Part shown: positions 36,101 through 51,100 of the stretch, one piece after another
Layout of the letters: each line of letters opens with the position of its first letter
Numbering within the stretch: position 1 is the stretch's first letter
Assembly (NCBI GenBank): GCA_008921705.1
Contig: VFFE01006671.1
Location: forward strand, 786,506-850,505
Length of the DNA stretch: 64,000 bases
Source of the DNA: Burhinus oedicnemus
Taxonomy: Eukaryota; Chordata; Aves; Charadriiformes; Burhinidae
Direction of reading: 5' to 3'
Translations under genes and position numbers: made by a program
The notes under the pieces: model-generated
Told to the model about the DNA's origin: nothing
Databases searched by the model: none
What the model saw: the letters and a program-made list of their open reading frames with translations, nothing else

Positions 36101-39100
36101 GATAGAAGTACGTTTATTAGACGCTTTACAGAACGTAAATAGTGACTGAATCCTACAGTTTATGGTGACTCTCAATTATTCAGAATAGTACAGACAAGAG
36201 CTGGCTGTGAAGAACTGAATCTAGGAAGCTAGGCATTAAAATAGCAGTTTAATACAGAAAATCATAGAATCATAGAATGGTTTAGGTTGGAAGGGACCTT
36301 AAAGATCATCTAGTTCCAAGCCTCTTGCCATGGGCAAGGACACCTCCCACTAGACCAGACTGCTCAGAGCCCCATCCAGCCTGGCCTTGAACACTTCCAG
36401 GGATAGGGCCTCCACAGCTTCCCTGAGCAACCTGTTCCAGTGTCTCACCACCCTCATAGTGAAAAATTTCTTCCTAATATCTAATCTAAATCTCCCCTCT
36501 TCCAGTTTGAAGCCATGAGTTGTCATTGACTGTCACTACTCAGGAACAGATCTTGGAATTATGATACATGCATCCATGAAAACATCTGGTCAGTGCCCAA
36601 GAGCAGGCAGAAAATCAACCTGAATGTTAGGAATATTTAGCAAAGAGGGAATAGAAGATAAAGGTTGGGGGTTTTTTTATTGTATAAATTCTGCCATCAT
36701 CTTTACTGCTGTGTAAATTCTGCTACCCTAATCTCAAAAAGTATGCAGCAGAATTGGAAAAAATTCAGAAAAAGGTAATGTGACTGATCAATCACATAAA
36801 AAGATTTTCATATAATAACAAATAATATTAAGTAGGCTGGAACTCTTCAGTCCAGGAACAAGACATAAGAACAGGACAGAAGTCTGAAATCATGAACTGT
36901 TAAAGGGCAGATACAGAGAGCAAAACTATTTACTGACTTTTGCATATCAACAACTAGAGGACATTGAGCTAAAAGGTGGCAGGTTCAACACGAAGGGAAG
37001 CAATTCTGCATATAATGTCCAGTTAAGCTGTAGAACTCCTTGCCCCAAATACTGTGGATGCTAAAAATCTTACACACAGACTAACACAAACACGCAGACT
37101 AACTAATAAATATAGATGACCTCTGATGCAGAAAGTCCATCACCTGTGAATTTGTCAGGGACAGAAAACAGAAAAGTGAAGGGAGGGGTGGTTCACTGAA
37201 AATGTATGGCAGGATCTCTCAGTTACAGTACCATTCATATATTCAAAGTTTTGTTTAAGAAATAGGAAAGATGACTGCAAGTGAATATAGGTGAAGACAT
37301 TTATGCAAAGACTTCTGCTTTTCAGCTTTAAGGGACACAATTTACAATTGTCATGATTCAGAAAAAATCCGCACTAACTTGTCATGTTCTAATTATTTAC
37401 AGAAAATACAATGTATGTGATTTCAGCTATGCAGGATGTTGCTAAGTTTGTATTAGCATGCTGTTTCTCATTCAGGAAAAGAGTAAAGATGGAGCTAAGA
37501 GTCAGCTGCTGAGGTTGTTATCCTTTGGCTAAAGTTCCTTTATTTTCCTGGAAGGAATTCAGTCTTCCTTTATTGCTAAAACAAACATTTTGTTCAAAAT
37601 TTTATTATAATCACCTAACTTTTTTTTTTAATGACAGACCTTTTTCTTTTCATTCTCTTTTAAGTTGATTTCAGTCCCATATTTATTATAAATTCACATT
37701 TCTGGGAAATCAAGGCTCAAATATTGCCTTATTGCATGGTGAAACAAACTGGTTGCTGTGAAACAAAGATGTTATAAGCTTACAGTAGAAAATAAAAAAT
37801 GATAATTATTACAGTCAATCACATTTTAGACAAGCACACTTACATTGTCCAGTCCCTCCAGCATTTCTTCTTCCTGACTTTGAAGTCTAGTTATAGGAGC
37901 TCCATTTCGAACACCCAGAGACTGAAGTCGAACTACGACTGACTGGGGAGAAAATAGCTCTTAGTACTAACCAGAAATGCTTTTGTGATCCGAAAGGACC
38001 CCCAAAGTATTTTTGAAATTGTAACTTAGTATTTATATAACGGCTACATATACACTAAGGCCCAGTTCCTAGCTTGGAGTCAAGCTGGTTATTGAGCTGA
38101 GTTTTAACAAGCTATTTGGTAGATACAGGCAGTGCAAAATGCTGAACTACATCCTTTGTATCTCCTCATTATGTTGTGAATCCCAAGCCTTCTTATGGAA
38201 TAGGCTGTGAAGGATTCTTTCCCACAAAGCAGTGGAAGTATTCAGAAGAGCTCCAATCTGAAAATGAGGAAAATCTCTTTTGGAGATCAGATTATCCACA
38301 CTCGGAAGTAATACAGATTTGGGTAATTTATTTAAAAAGAGACTTAAACCAGATGTCTGCCAACGAGAATCAGATGATATTAAATTTAATTGAAGTACTT
38401 CCTGAATGTAATCTTGTTTGAATGCAAGTGTTCTTTCAATGAAAAATCAAACTCTGCCATGTTTGGACTAGTTTCATAATAGGTCTTTGCCTTATAGGTA
38501 AAATGGTTGGAAACATTACACAACTTGATTGCCTTTACTATAAATCTGTTGCAATGTTCACAAACAGATCATAAAGGAGAAAACTTTATGTTCCAACTCT
38601 GCAAAATTAGTAGTCTTTTTTTCCCTGTAGGACTACCCTTAGTAATAAAGTTAAGCATAAATTGAAATAATACATACAGAATTGTAACTGATTCAATTTG
38701 TTTCAAACAGAGGGGAAACTGCAGGAGCAGCTCACTTCCTACATTGTCAAAGACAATCTCTCACTTGGTTTTCAACCCCATACTTTAGGTTCGGATTTGA
38801 AGCAACTCTTATTTCTGAGGCAGAGGATAAGATTATTTATCTTCAAATTTTATCATTGTAGTTTTTTAATAGGGAGAATGAGTTGCTATGTTAAGAGCTA
38901 AAAATCTAGACACAAGCAGTCAGCAGAATTGTTAAAAGAAGGAAGTGTCTTCTATTACACTGTAAAACAATAACAAAGCTAATAAAAATTCTACCATTAT
39001 TTTAGACATCAGCACAAAATAAGCCAATTCTGTAAATATATAATACCGAAAATGTTTTAAGTTCTCATGTTAATAATGATATTTTACACTAATACACAAA

Positions 39101-42100
39101 ATAAAGAGGTAAAACCAGGTGGATACAATACAAAAGAGTTTGTAACCTGCCTGAAAATATGTAACATATATGTAAGCCTGGGGGCAGTGCAGTGAATATT
39201 ATAATTGTTTTAATAGAGCAACAAACACAAGCAGTTCAAAGGTCACGTTTTCTAATAGTAATTAAATGAGTTCTATACACAACTTAAAATTTTGCCAACA
39301 CCTTAATAGATAAAACAATCCACAGAATTGAGAAATTATTTTCTGGTGGAGGTTAACTAAGTTGGTGCATAGCTTACTACAAAGAGATCATCTGGTTGCT
39401 GATTTCCATCCAGTTCAATAAGATATTGACAATCCTGTTCAGCCATCAAGTCCTGTTTAAGAACGAAGACATACTCATCAATTGAGTATAGTTAACCAGA
39501 TAATGACACTGAAGCTCATTCTGCCCCTATACATATCAAAGGCTGGACTCTTGTGGACTGCAGCAAAACCAAGATTCATTGTACTGATGACTTATAAAAT
39601 CTTCTGGAGAGAAACTTTTAGCTGGTGGTGGATAAATACAAAGAGAATTCCAAAACTGGAGTTACAATGGGTTCAGAAAAAAGATTAGATATCCTAGCTC
39701 AAATGCAAGACAGCTACAAAGTATCTAGATACAGTAGTAATGTTTTGTGTATGAATTCAACTTCTAATTGTCTACCTTAATTCTCTGCTGGAAAATGGTG
39801 ACAATATCAATTAACAGATTTCTTAGAAATACCAGCTGTGAGACCAATGTTTTCATTTTGATCCTGACTCTCAGTTTCTGTAAAATTTGAACGATATCTT
39901 TGATTTTTCTTATTTTCAATTTTCCCATTAGTAAATAAGATATTAGACTAAAATAGACATCCCATGTCCATTGTTAATGTCTCTGTCTGAGGACTGAGAA
40001 CACTCGCTCTGTTCCTGACAGATGTTGGTCTAACCCCAGCCCTGAAAAACCCTAGTGAAGGTGACTTCACAGCTTTCTAGGTAATCTATTCCAGTTCTTC
40101 ACTATACTTATGGTCAGAGTTCATTTCCTTGCATCTAGTCTAAGTCTTCCACGCTATAAATTAAATTATTTGTCCTGTCTTTGGCAGAAATAGATAATAA
40201 CTAATTTCTTCTTTCTAATACTCTTCTGCAGAGAAGATAATAGTTTGTGTTTCTCTTATATACAATGGTCTTATTAGTACATCCATAATATTTGCTTTTG
40301 TACAATAGCAGCACATTTATTGACTCAGTTTATGATTAACTAAAACCCCACAGATTGCAGATTGTGTGCAGTACTGAGGTCTAGCCACTTATTTCACGTT
40401 GTAGTTGTTCATTAGGTCTCCTTCCTAACTGTAATATTTCACACTTATTTCTACTCAATTTCAGCCTAACAACTTATTAAGAAATCAAAGTCTGTTCTCC
40501 AAAGTTCTTTCTATCTACCTGTCCCAGTTCAGTGCAAACTGCACATCTTACAAGCTTTTTTTTTTCCAGTTTCATCATCTTAACCTCTGCGTGGGCCAAT
40601 GATAGACTCCTACGTTCTCTTAATATATTAGTGGACCACTGAGTATGTTCACTAATACATTCATCATTAATGAAGCCTAAGTAAGACCTACCAACTAGTG
40701 GAACGTGTTGAAAGTGTTGAAGTTTGGTGTACATCCTGAAGTAATTTAATCTAAACAACTTTCCATTAGTTTACTTAAGAGAAATCCATGTGAGATTGTA
40801 TAATCATTGAAGATATCACATTTTCTGCTTTTCCCATCACAGCAGTAACAGGCTTGTTACTCTAGCAAAGAACAATATACAAGTTTTATACAATTTTATC
40901 TATAGGTTTATTTAATCCATAGGGAAATTGAAGAGCATAAATAAACAGTAATTTTCAAGTGCACAGCAAACATGAGGCTTTTCCAGTTGCTTGTACCAGG
41001 AGATTACAAAAAAAGAAAAGAACAAACTATTACTTTGGACCTGTTCTGTTTTGTTTTGTTTTTCTGTTTTTGGGTTTTTTTTCGGGTGAGGGGGAAATAT
41101 ACATAGTAAATCCAACTTTCCTGAACACAACAAGGAAAGAAAAAAAACAGTATCACAGCTGCAGAAATCAAATAGGTGATAAAGCAAACTGATGGGCTAA
41201 TTATTTGGTATATAAGTCTGCAGGCAATGAAGGGAATCTATTGGAGTAGAAGGCAATGGGTGCAAAAATCAGATTTCTTATGGGATTGCATGGTAGAATG
41301 AATGCTGGTAATAGTGATGATACACGGGGCTCTTCAAACACTTTGCTTCCTAGATTAAGGAAGTGTCTGTGGTGGCAGGTAGGGTTTCACTTTTCATACT
41401 CAAAGTGGATTACTTTATCTTGACTACAGAGTAGAAACAACACCTACGGATGATAACTTTGTATCATTGATTTCAGTATGAATTTTAGAACTCGGGAATA
41501 TGTTGTAGCATGCCTTGTGCCCACCTCCATACAATAAATCTCAAACTAAACAAAAAAATAGTGCAAGATATTTTAAACAATCTTTTGTTATGCATAATCA
41601 TAATATTTTGCTTTTTCTTACTTCCAAAGGATGAAGCATTATATCCTTATATGTTCCAACTCTTTCCTCTGCATTTTCAAGAATATCTTCAGGCCTCTGT
41701 ACTAATTGATGCAAAAATTCTGACATAATAAGTGGATCTTCTGCAGTCTGCAGAATGAGAAGTTAAATATTTTAAGATACAGAAATAAACTAATGTACTA
41801 CACGAATTTTTGTCTTTACTCAAAGGCAAATAAAGTAGCTTTCCAGAGTATTGCAATGAGTATTAGCCCAGTGATTGCTGACCGTGATCCTATCCTGATA
41901 AAGTGCAGTTTCTGCAGATTGAGAGGTATGTGCCTACAACTTGCATTGATAAGCCTCTGGCTAGCATTATAAACCAGAACAATTCAACTTGAATTCAAAA
42001 TGAAAAAAAAGAAAATTCATTTGCAGTAGTCTAACACCAAAACCAGAAAACAAGCAAGCATACTGCAAATACTAGTAAAACTTGCTACAATAAACAAAAA

Positions 42101-45100
42101 TTAAGAACTCTTATTTGCTTAGACCAAGAAACAGACAATATAGAGTCATCGTTATCTTGATACACCCTTTTTAACTTATAGGAAGAAACAGTTCAATGAC
42201 TTCTGAGTTAGAGACTGAATCCAGGTTAAGCTATACAATAATCACCATTTGCTGTCATTTAAACCTACCATTTGAGTATTATTCCACATCTCTTAAAGTA
42301 GAACAGAAACTGAATTAAGATTAGAGTTCAGCAAAATTAATTCATAATGTAGTATGGTGGTATTTTAGAATATCGGAATTTGTTCTGCTTTGTCTATAGT
42401 ACACTATAATACTTCGCACTCTTTAGAAATTAGCAATATTTACCTCTTCTTCTTCCTGCTCCTCATCTTCTTCATTCTCTGCTTCATGCTGATCTTTCTC
42501 TTTCTTATGCTTTTCAATAACATTAGGGTCCCACTGGTTCCTCTGATACACCTGCCCCGAATCAGGGTGTTGCCTTTGTCCTGATATTCTTTGGCATAAG
42601 TCATAGTCTGAGCACTAGCAAAGAATAATTAAAAGGAAAACATGGTTTTATTGTATTGTTATAATAATATTACTTTCCTGAAACTGCAGAATGGGGGGTA
42701 GGCAAATATTTGGATTCATAAACAACTTCTCCAATAACATTCTGAGTAAACACAAAATTTTCAAAAGCAGCAAAGAAAGACTTGCATAGTTTTTCCCCAC
42801 CAGCATTTTACATTCCATATCAGGAGTGTAGCCACTACTTGAGCATATTTTACCATGCACATTATACCTTGTGGTGTAACAAGTGTAGGTGGAGTTTATG
42901 GATAAAAGTATTTTGCAGACAGGCTTGTGATTGCTCTAGCAATTAATGCCAAAGTGGTTTGGACTTGAGCAAGATTAAGTCAATTTTATCAGCTGCCTCT
43001 GACCTCTCAGAGCTCTACTATTACACAAAAGCATAGTGGCCATTGTGTCAGAGGCTAAAGGAGTTCAGCAGTTTGGAGCTCTGGAAGAGTAAGCAACAGT
43101 CTTTCCATCAAAAAGCCTTGTAGACAAAAATTTAGTTTAACATTAAACACAGATAAATCTGGATGTGGTCTGTGGTAGTAAAATTATCAGTGTTTAAGAC
43201 TTGAGACATCTGCCTAAGCAGTTTATCCTAACTAAAACATTCCTAACTAAACATCCTAACTAAAACATTTACCCTAACTAAAACATTACTTTCAACTAAA
43301 AGCTAACAGTCTGTGACTGTTTCCGCCTCCCCACTTCTGAGCTAAGATAATACCGGTTGTGCCACTCCTACACGCTCCACGAAGAGTCGTCTTTCTACAG
43401 TGTCCCATTATGTACTGTTTGATTCCTTCTTAGAATTGTGGCTGTTACCAAGCTGCTTAAGGAGTCCATCCATTTCAGGGATGGATACCTCACTTTGCTA
43501 ACATTGAAAGGATTGTTTTTCCTCACCTTTTTCTTTTTTTTCTTTTTTTTTTTTTTTGAAACAAAAAGCTTGGTTGGGTCTCTGCAACCACTTGGCAGAG
43601 AACAGGGGAGCAGAGGGGGAGATGCTGTCTGAATGTTTGCTCACTATAATCAAAGTTAATAAAGCTTCTGTATGACCCATCCTAAATTGTACTTGCATTA
43701 ATATGCACTTGGAGTTCCCAGATCTCCAACAGGTCTTAAGATGGATATCTTAAAATTCTACTGTGGAATTGGGGGTGGGGCACAACAAAAAATAATCATT
43801 CTTCCTTTCTAAATCACTAACACCTACCCTTCAAACATATATGAAAAACCTGAGATAACAAGAAAATATTGTAGTTGTTAAGGTCAAGTTGTTACAGAAA
43901 TGGAAAATTGATTTCTGCAGAAAATATAGATCTTTTGAAATCACATTGCTAGCAATAGGCACACTACACTCATTTCCTGAGGTATCCCTTGAAGTATTAA
44001 ATACTTCAGGATATTTCTATAATTCTATGGTGAGTCATAGAGCTGATGTGACTGCTATATGACATAGCACATTTTGAAATAGGGAAGGAGAAATTTGTTC
44101 AGATATGGTTCTTTTTTCAAAGGTGCATCTTCTGTCCTTTTTCTTGGAGAGATAAAATTTCTCTAAATTGGTCTGCTAATAGCAGTATTTCATTACTCCC
44201 AGAGTTATCTAGAATCTCCCTTCTTCCTTTCTCTTTGATATACTGAAAATGGTTACAATCCTAATGTATCTGTGAAAACAGCTTGAACTCACTGAAATCA
44301 AAGGCAAAACTATTCATTTGACTTTAGGGCAAGGATTTTTTAATGAGCATTCAGTCTCAGTTTTCTTCCCAGAGGAGAAGATGATGTAACTACATGAAGT
44401 CAAGAATTCTTTTTTCTTCCTAGAGTAGTTAGTATCCCTCTTCTATTTGTACTGTTGCACATGAAACTATACAACATATATTCTCAAGAACTGGGATTTC
44501 TCACTATCTGGTATTAAAACAAAGACTGACTTTCTGTAGCTGAAAAAATCAAAGCTGCCTGAAAAGTAGCACAAAAATATGTTTCTCTGATGTTTTAAGA
44601 TCTTTCCATGAGCAAAGGAAAAAAGGTTTGAAGTAGGCATTCACAAATTTTCATTATGCGTGGTCAAACAAATTAAGTCTCAAAAGTATGGAATGTGAAG
44701 AGCCTTGTCATTAAAACAAACACGGACTTAAATCTGGCAAAGCGATAGACTAGGTCCATGCACTGAAGCCTAGCATCTGATAAACCACAGAGATATGACA
44801 ACTAGAATCAAAATTCCAATGAGAATGGAGCACACCACCAGAGGCTGATTATTCAGAGTTGCCTTGGCAGCTCATTCTGCACATTCAGAGTAAAAGATAG
44901 AAATAATCTAGTTGATAATAAATAAAACATTGAAAGAGGAAGGGCCTGAACCCTTGTTCATAGTTATACATACCGTTACTTTGTCTGCATGGAGTCTGGC
45001 AAAGTTTGGTGTGGGCCAGCTAGTATTCTCCCTGATGAATAGCTGGGCACAATCTGGAGAATGGCACAGACCTAGGGCTTTTCCCAGTGGGCAGCTTGGA

Positions 45101-48100
45101 CATGGCCACCCCATTCTGACTACCAAGACAGGTTAGCTGTGTTCTGCCAAACGATTTGGCCTGATGTCTGAAGAGTCGCTCTTGCCTTGTTTTGTTTACT
45201 AATATGGATATAGCCAACAAGTCCATTATTTTAAGTTACATTGAGAAAGTCCTCTTAATCCTACACTAACAGTGATTTATGTTTCTCTGGTTATACCAGA
45301 GTCACTTTTGTAAAGTATCTGGTATGTCACATTACTACTCATGAAGAAATTGAGATTTGTAAATGAGAGGAATTAGTAATGACTAAGAAGCAGTTTCACA
45401 ATTAGTGAGTAAAAAATAAAACAATTTGCTTTCTAACTTCCATATGTGGAAAGTTTCTTCCTGAAATACATGAATGGCAGATGTACATGTATCCAAAATC
45501 CCATAACAATAATGTTTTCAAAGTTTTCTTTTCTTGAAAACCTGTATCTTCTAATTGGTAGAGGTGCAAAGACTGTAACTGCTACTGAAGTTTTACATGT
45601 TCATTATTTTACATGAGCGATGCTTATAATGGAACAAATTAGTGTAATTCCATTCCAATATAAAAGAGAACAATTTCTTTTTCCTCAATAAATACTATAC
45701 TCAAATGCACAGGAGAAAATATCTTTTGACTTATGCAGCATATAAGTCTACTTGTAATTAGGAAAATAACTAGCAAGTTAGTGAAGGTGACATTACCTTA
45801 ATGTTAATCAGGAAATCCGGTTTTAATTTTAGATTCTTTATTTTCTCTATTTGCTGTGAAACAGTCATGTATTCCTCTGAGAGAGAAGGAAATCCACTGA
45901 GAACATAACCTGCCGAATACATTTTATTAAATATATCTTTTAGAAGGTTATTTGAAATATAGGACTAGTTACACGCATCTCCTTTAAACAATACATCTAT
46001 TTGTTGGCACAATTTTAAATCATGTCCATGACATAGCACTATGAAAAAAAATTGTGCACCCATGTCTACTTCAGGTGAAATACAGACAAAAAAGTGTGTT
46101 ATTTTCAACTTGATACAGGACTCTCAAACCAGGACAGTTTGTTAAGTCAGTTAAGAAATACAAGAAATATGTAGACATTAAAGATCATACTCAAACAACC
46201 TGCTTCATGTGCCTAGCTCAGACACTGTAGTGAGTAAAAGTAACAAGCTTTTAGTGACTATTTTTGCCACTAAAAGACTTTGTAAAAGGCATTGCAGAAA
46301 GTAGCCGCTCTATGATACAAAGCATTTAAACTAGGAGTCTAGGCTTTTTATATAACCTTTAAAGGTCTTCACTTCTATGGACAATAAGAGGAGCCTGAAC
46401 GACTCTCTGGGATACATAGTGCTCCTAGATACTAAATCCTCTCAAAACGAGGCACTATGGACACAGTATGCATACTGAGGCACTTAACTTGGTAAGCATC
46501 CATTCACTCAGGATTCACAATGCTGAGTTCTCTTTGGCAAACAGACACCAACTATATATGACAAGCATGGTTGTAATAAAACCTTTTTCCTACTATTAGA
46601 GTGCTCAGCCCCACGGATTAACTTGTGGCTTCAAGTTCCTAGGAGTGTACTGTAACTACTGATGGCTGCATGCAGTGCAGTAAGAACTACTGTACAGCAA
46701 GGAACTCAATGGCCAGAATGTCAGACTACGCAAGAAACAGGTGGATTATTTTAGCCTAATAATGAGAATATTCCCTTAGAGAAATAGTGCATGCTCCAAA
46801 TGCTTAGAATTTTATGTGATAACATTTAAATGCAAGTCTATGCAGCTGAAAAACACAGCAGCAGGCTTTGCAAGAGGTATTAGGACTGAAGACTCCTCCT
46901 TCTTTGGGGACCTACTATCCATAGATGCAAAATCTATAGCAGAGGATAAGCAAGATAGAGCATAATGTATAGTCATTCCTCTAGGAAATGCAAATCCTGG
47001 ATTTTAAGTTGTTGATACCTTCAGAGAATTCTAACAGGTAGTGAGACGTGGGGAGTCTGCACAGCCTCTGCTTATCAACACATCCCAGATAACAACAGCT
47101 GAGGTGAGAGGAATGGGAGCGTAACATGGGAAAAGATTATCCCAAACTGTTTGTTCTCTGAGAGGGTGTTTGACCCCAAACTGGGAATGTTGTGAGGAGA
47201 CTAACGATGATGAAGTTTACCTAAGGCAACAATCAACCAGATCAAAGAGTAACCAGAGGATTACCAAGAAACTTTTGAGAAGAGAAGGAGCCATCTTGAA
47301 ATGAAGCATTAAAATTTGTGACTGAGGAAAGAGACCTTAGAGTGAGAACAAGGTAAAAGAACAGCAGCCAAACCAGATTTGATGTGCAAACCTTCTACAA
47401 CCTTCTGTTGACAGAGCAGCCTCCCTGTTGGATGCTGTGAGTAACCTGCATTTCAACTACTGGACTGACAAAACAGGGTTAAACACAGATTGACCCACAC
47501 CTTGAGCGTGTGCATGTGAGCTCATGGGGAGCCTTCTCACTGGTGTGTGGATTAGTAGACTGTAGGAAATGGCATGCACAGACAAAGCTAGAGCACCAAC
47601 AGAAAGTGCGCTTAAATAGGTGAACATGCATTCTCAGGAAAGGGAATGTGTGCTTTTAACTTCCACCCATCTTTGAGAGAGGGTTTGTATGCGTAACAAT
47701 GCAAGTTTGAGTATCCTCTTCAGAATTAGTTTTAGGAGAGTGTTTAGAAATTTTTAGGTGTTCATTAATATTTGACAAGTGCCTAGTGCTGTGGCTTGTC
47801 TGTTGTGTGGTTGATACCGAACCATTTCACTGATCACCAGTTCACTGATTGTCAGTTAATTACTTGCCATTAATAAATCAATAAACAACTTTGGTCCTGA
47901 TTTGATTTAAATCATGCTAATTGAGAAGTTTTCCCTTGTGATAATGACCAAGATTTTTCCTTTGCAAATATTATTTAGGTCGGGATGATATGAACTTCTG
48001 GTTGTTTTCTTGTTTTATTTAAAAAAAAATATTAGCAAGCATATCAGCTACATGGAAGTTATAATTCTGTATTTTCTTACCTACAATATCCTAAAGACCA

Positions 48101-51100
48101 AGTATGCTTGTTATGTTCCAGTGCCTATGTTATTTTAAAAAGAGACACTGTTTATTTCAAGAAATAGCTTAGAAGCTTCATATCTGACCTCCTTCAGAAG
48201 TAAAAAAAATAATAATCTGGTTTTAGCAACTTAAAATTTTTAAATATTAGCATTTGCTTTAGCACTTCTGAATATCTCTGACACATCATTCTCCAATATA
48301 ATGTGTTTATTATTAAAGTCAGAAGAATATAATCAAAAAGAATTCCTCATTGTGTGTAGTTTAGAAACTTGTATTTTACAATGTTAAAAACAAATGTTAA
48401 AAGTAAATAACAGCCTCTCACACAACATTGTTTCTGAAATCTTTAATGAATAATTAATAGCAAATTGACTGATTAGTTCCTGCTGAAAGCCTACTTAAGC
48501 TTTCCAAGGATTATGTTAAGGTCATAGTTGCTAAACAAAAAGTGATTAGAACTAGGAAATACTTAACAAAACTTGATTTTGGAGATGAGTTCTAGTTGGT
48601 AGGAAAAAGAGTGAGGATGTAGGTTATTCTGTTCCTTGCTACTTTGGGGCATCTGTAATACAGAAAACGTCTTGGCTACAAGAACTAAACTTTTATCAAC
48701 TTTATAGTCATGTTTACAGTCTCTAGGATCTCTGTGGTCCTCTGTGATACACACAGCCATTCATCATCAGACTGACTCAAAGAGGGGAAGGAACTCAGAT
48801 GACATCTCTTCAGGCTTTTACTGAAGTCCTGACATATGGATTAAGAGACTGACATTTCTGCTGATACTTCTGCCCTCAAATTTTTGTTTCCTTATCATCT
48901 CCCTTTTTTATTTCTTCCCCATTTCTCTGTCTTTTCCCTAGTGTTTTAAAAGCCTTACCAGGTACGGCTGCACCTTTTGCAAAACTGTTGAGTCTTGGAC
49001 TAGAGAAGGAAAAAAAGCATTGCAACTGAAAGCTTATAGAAGCCTGCTAGTTTTCAGAGCAGTAAAAACTTAATATTTTCTTGGCACTATACCTGTCTCT
49101 CTCCTATAATGGAAATTCCAAATAGAAGTCAGCACCAGAAAAATAAACTACATATTCTTTTACTTTCTTTGTACTTAGCAGTATATTTGTTTTCTCTTCA
49201 GGAAAGCAGGTTCAGACCTCTAGCAAGATCTGCAGCACTAGTCTTAACAGCCTCAAATAACATAATCTTTCCTCAAAAAGAAGAATTATTACCACTACCA
49301 ATACTATTCTCATCTAACTTACTCTCAGTGACAAAACGCAAAGGGAATAAACCATGTTGTAAGAAAAAAAAAAGACTGTAATAGTTTGCATTTTAAATAA
49401 TCTGTTTTCCTTCTTTTTCATTATTTTAAATGTTTAAAATATTTTTGCAGGTGGGGTTTTTTTTTGTTGTTGTTGTTATAGAAGTATTCAAGAAAAAAAT
49501 TCTGTATTTTAAATCCTAAAACTTTTCTGACCAGATAATATTGTCAAATGAGAGTCGTAGCAACACTTAAAATTTGGGGCAAATTCATTTTCTCAAAATT
49601 AGCACAACATAGGATTGGTATGACACTTTCTGATCTCACTTTCTGATTAATATTGGTAAATTAATCCCTAAATACACTCTCAGTTTGTAGATATTCCACA
49701 ACTTGAGGAGCACAAGAAAAGATGGTACCTTCTAATACAAATTAATTATATTTGAGCAGTAATGAATGCAAAGTGTGTCAAAATTAAAGCTAGCTCATTC
49801 TAAGAAGTTTAGGCTATGAATATACTTACCATAATGAGCAACTTCTGGTGATTCAATCTTTTTCAGAATCATTTTTGTAACAAGTTCTTCAGAAATACTG
49901 TAGCCTTTAAAAAGCAATTCTTGACACTAAGGTAAAATGCAAAACATAGTCTTACATATTTGTCAAGAATGTCACAAAACTTAATAGGAGATTAGATCTT
50001 TACCTTAAGCCCATATTCTGTTTCTTCATGAATATTCATTTGAATTACTTCCAAAGCTGAGAAAGCACATCAGACAGAATAAAATTAAAATAATTAATAA
50101 AAATAGTTTATATACAGATATGTACATGCAGAGATACATAATTTCACACACACATATATGAATATGTATGTGTGCTCCAAACATCCAGACTATTTTTGAA
50201 TGAACAGCCATTGTATTTAGGGGCATTATTGTATTCTGTCCATCCAGAATTTGGCGCCTTCTAGCAGTGTCTGGGTAGGTATTTTTCCCTACGATTTAGC
50301 CCTATATATACTACAGACAAATGCACAACAGCAGCCTTGCATGATTATTTTAACTACTTATTTATATCAAATTAGCATTCTGCTATGTAATCCAGAGATG
50401 AGTATGTGAGCTCAAACACTTCCCAAATTTTAAAAGCAAGTTTTAGAAAAAGAACTGTTTAAACACACAAAAACAGTTGTGTTTCTAAAGGGCTTTTAAA
50501 AAAGGGCTTTAGGCTTTTAAAAGCCCTTAAAAACATATTCCTTATGTAGTCTAATTATCTAAAATTAAATAAATACTAAATTTGACACCCATCAAATTCA
50601 AAGGCCTGCCCTCTGTCTTTGTGGACAGTGACATCATAGCATAATGATCCTGGAAGTCTTTCACACTTCTATGCCATTGAAATAAGAAGACACTCATGAA
50701 AGTTTTCAAGAATTACCCTTAAGGCTAGATCTATATTATTAATAAACCAGGCCAGGAAATGTCCTGAAGCCAGGTAGCCCATGCCTATACAGCTAAAATC
50801 TTTTTCCCCAAAACATGGTGGCTATTTTCAAACTGCTCCTACTAGTAATGTCACACATACTATCCTTCATACTATGAATCGGTGTTTGGGAGAGCATTAT
50901 TTGCCACAAGTCTAAACTGAGACAGGAAATGTAGTAACAAACAACACAGACAACTGAAAATCAGCACTCTATGTGTACCCTGGCACTGTTTTATTTATGA
51001 GTATTGACCTATTCATTGGATAAATGGATAGAAAGTATTTTGTCAAATTAAAAAGTCTGTGAACACCTTTCCTATTTAATAATTCTCTAACTTTGATTAT

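Larger units (their letters stand above)
34840..41621 (-). other. AK9: AK9 introns 8-12
   Basis: Introns 34840-35277, 35459-35540, 35681-37843, 37943-39377 and 39453-41621. They hold the CR1 fragments at 36.26-36.54, 36.76-37.07 and 39.99-40.76 kb, and a T-rich stretch near 41045-41080. No other gene. Confidence 0.8.
41748..49829 (-). other. AK9: AK9 introns 5-7 (41748-42443, 42615-45796, 45910-49829)
   Basis: They contain the short tandem repeat at 43.2 kb, a poly-T tract at about 43526-43557 and the LTR-like candidate at 47.0-47.9 kb. The remainder is AT-rich and featureless to me. Confidence 0.75.

Noticed and set aside
42390..42584. 64-codon plus-strand frame with apparent membrane segment
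   Set aside because: Antisense of the acidic run in AK9 exon 7; a shadow of GAA/GAG codons, not a membrane protein.
43438..43698. Possible retroposed transcript next to a poly-T tract and an AATAAA
   Set aside because: No target duplication, parent gene or repeat family could be recognised.
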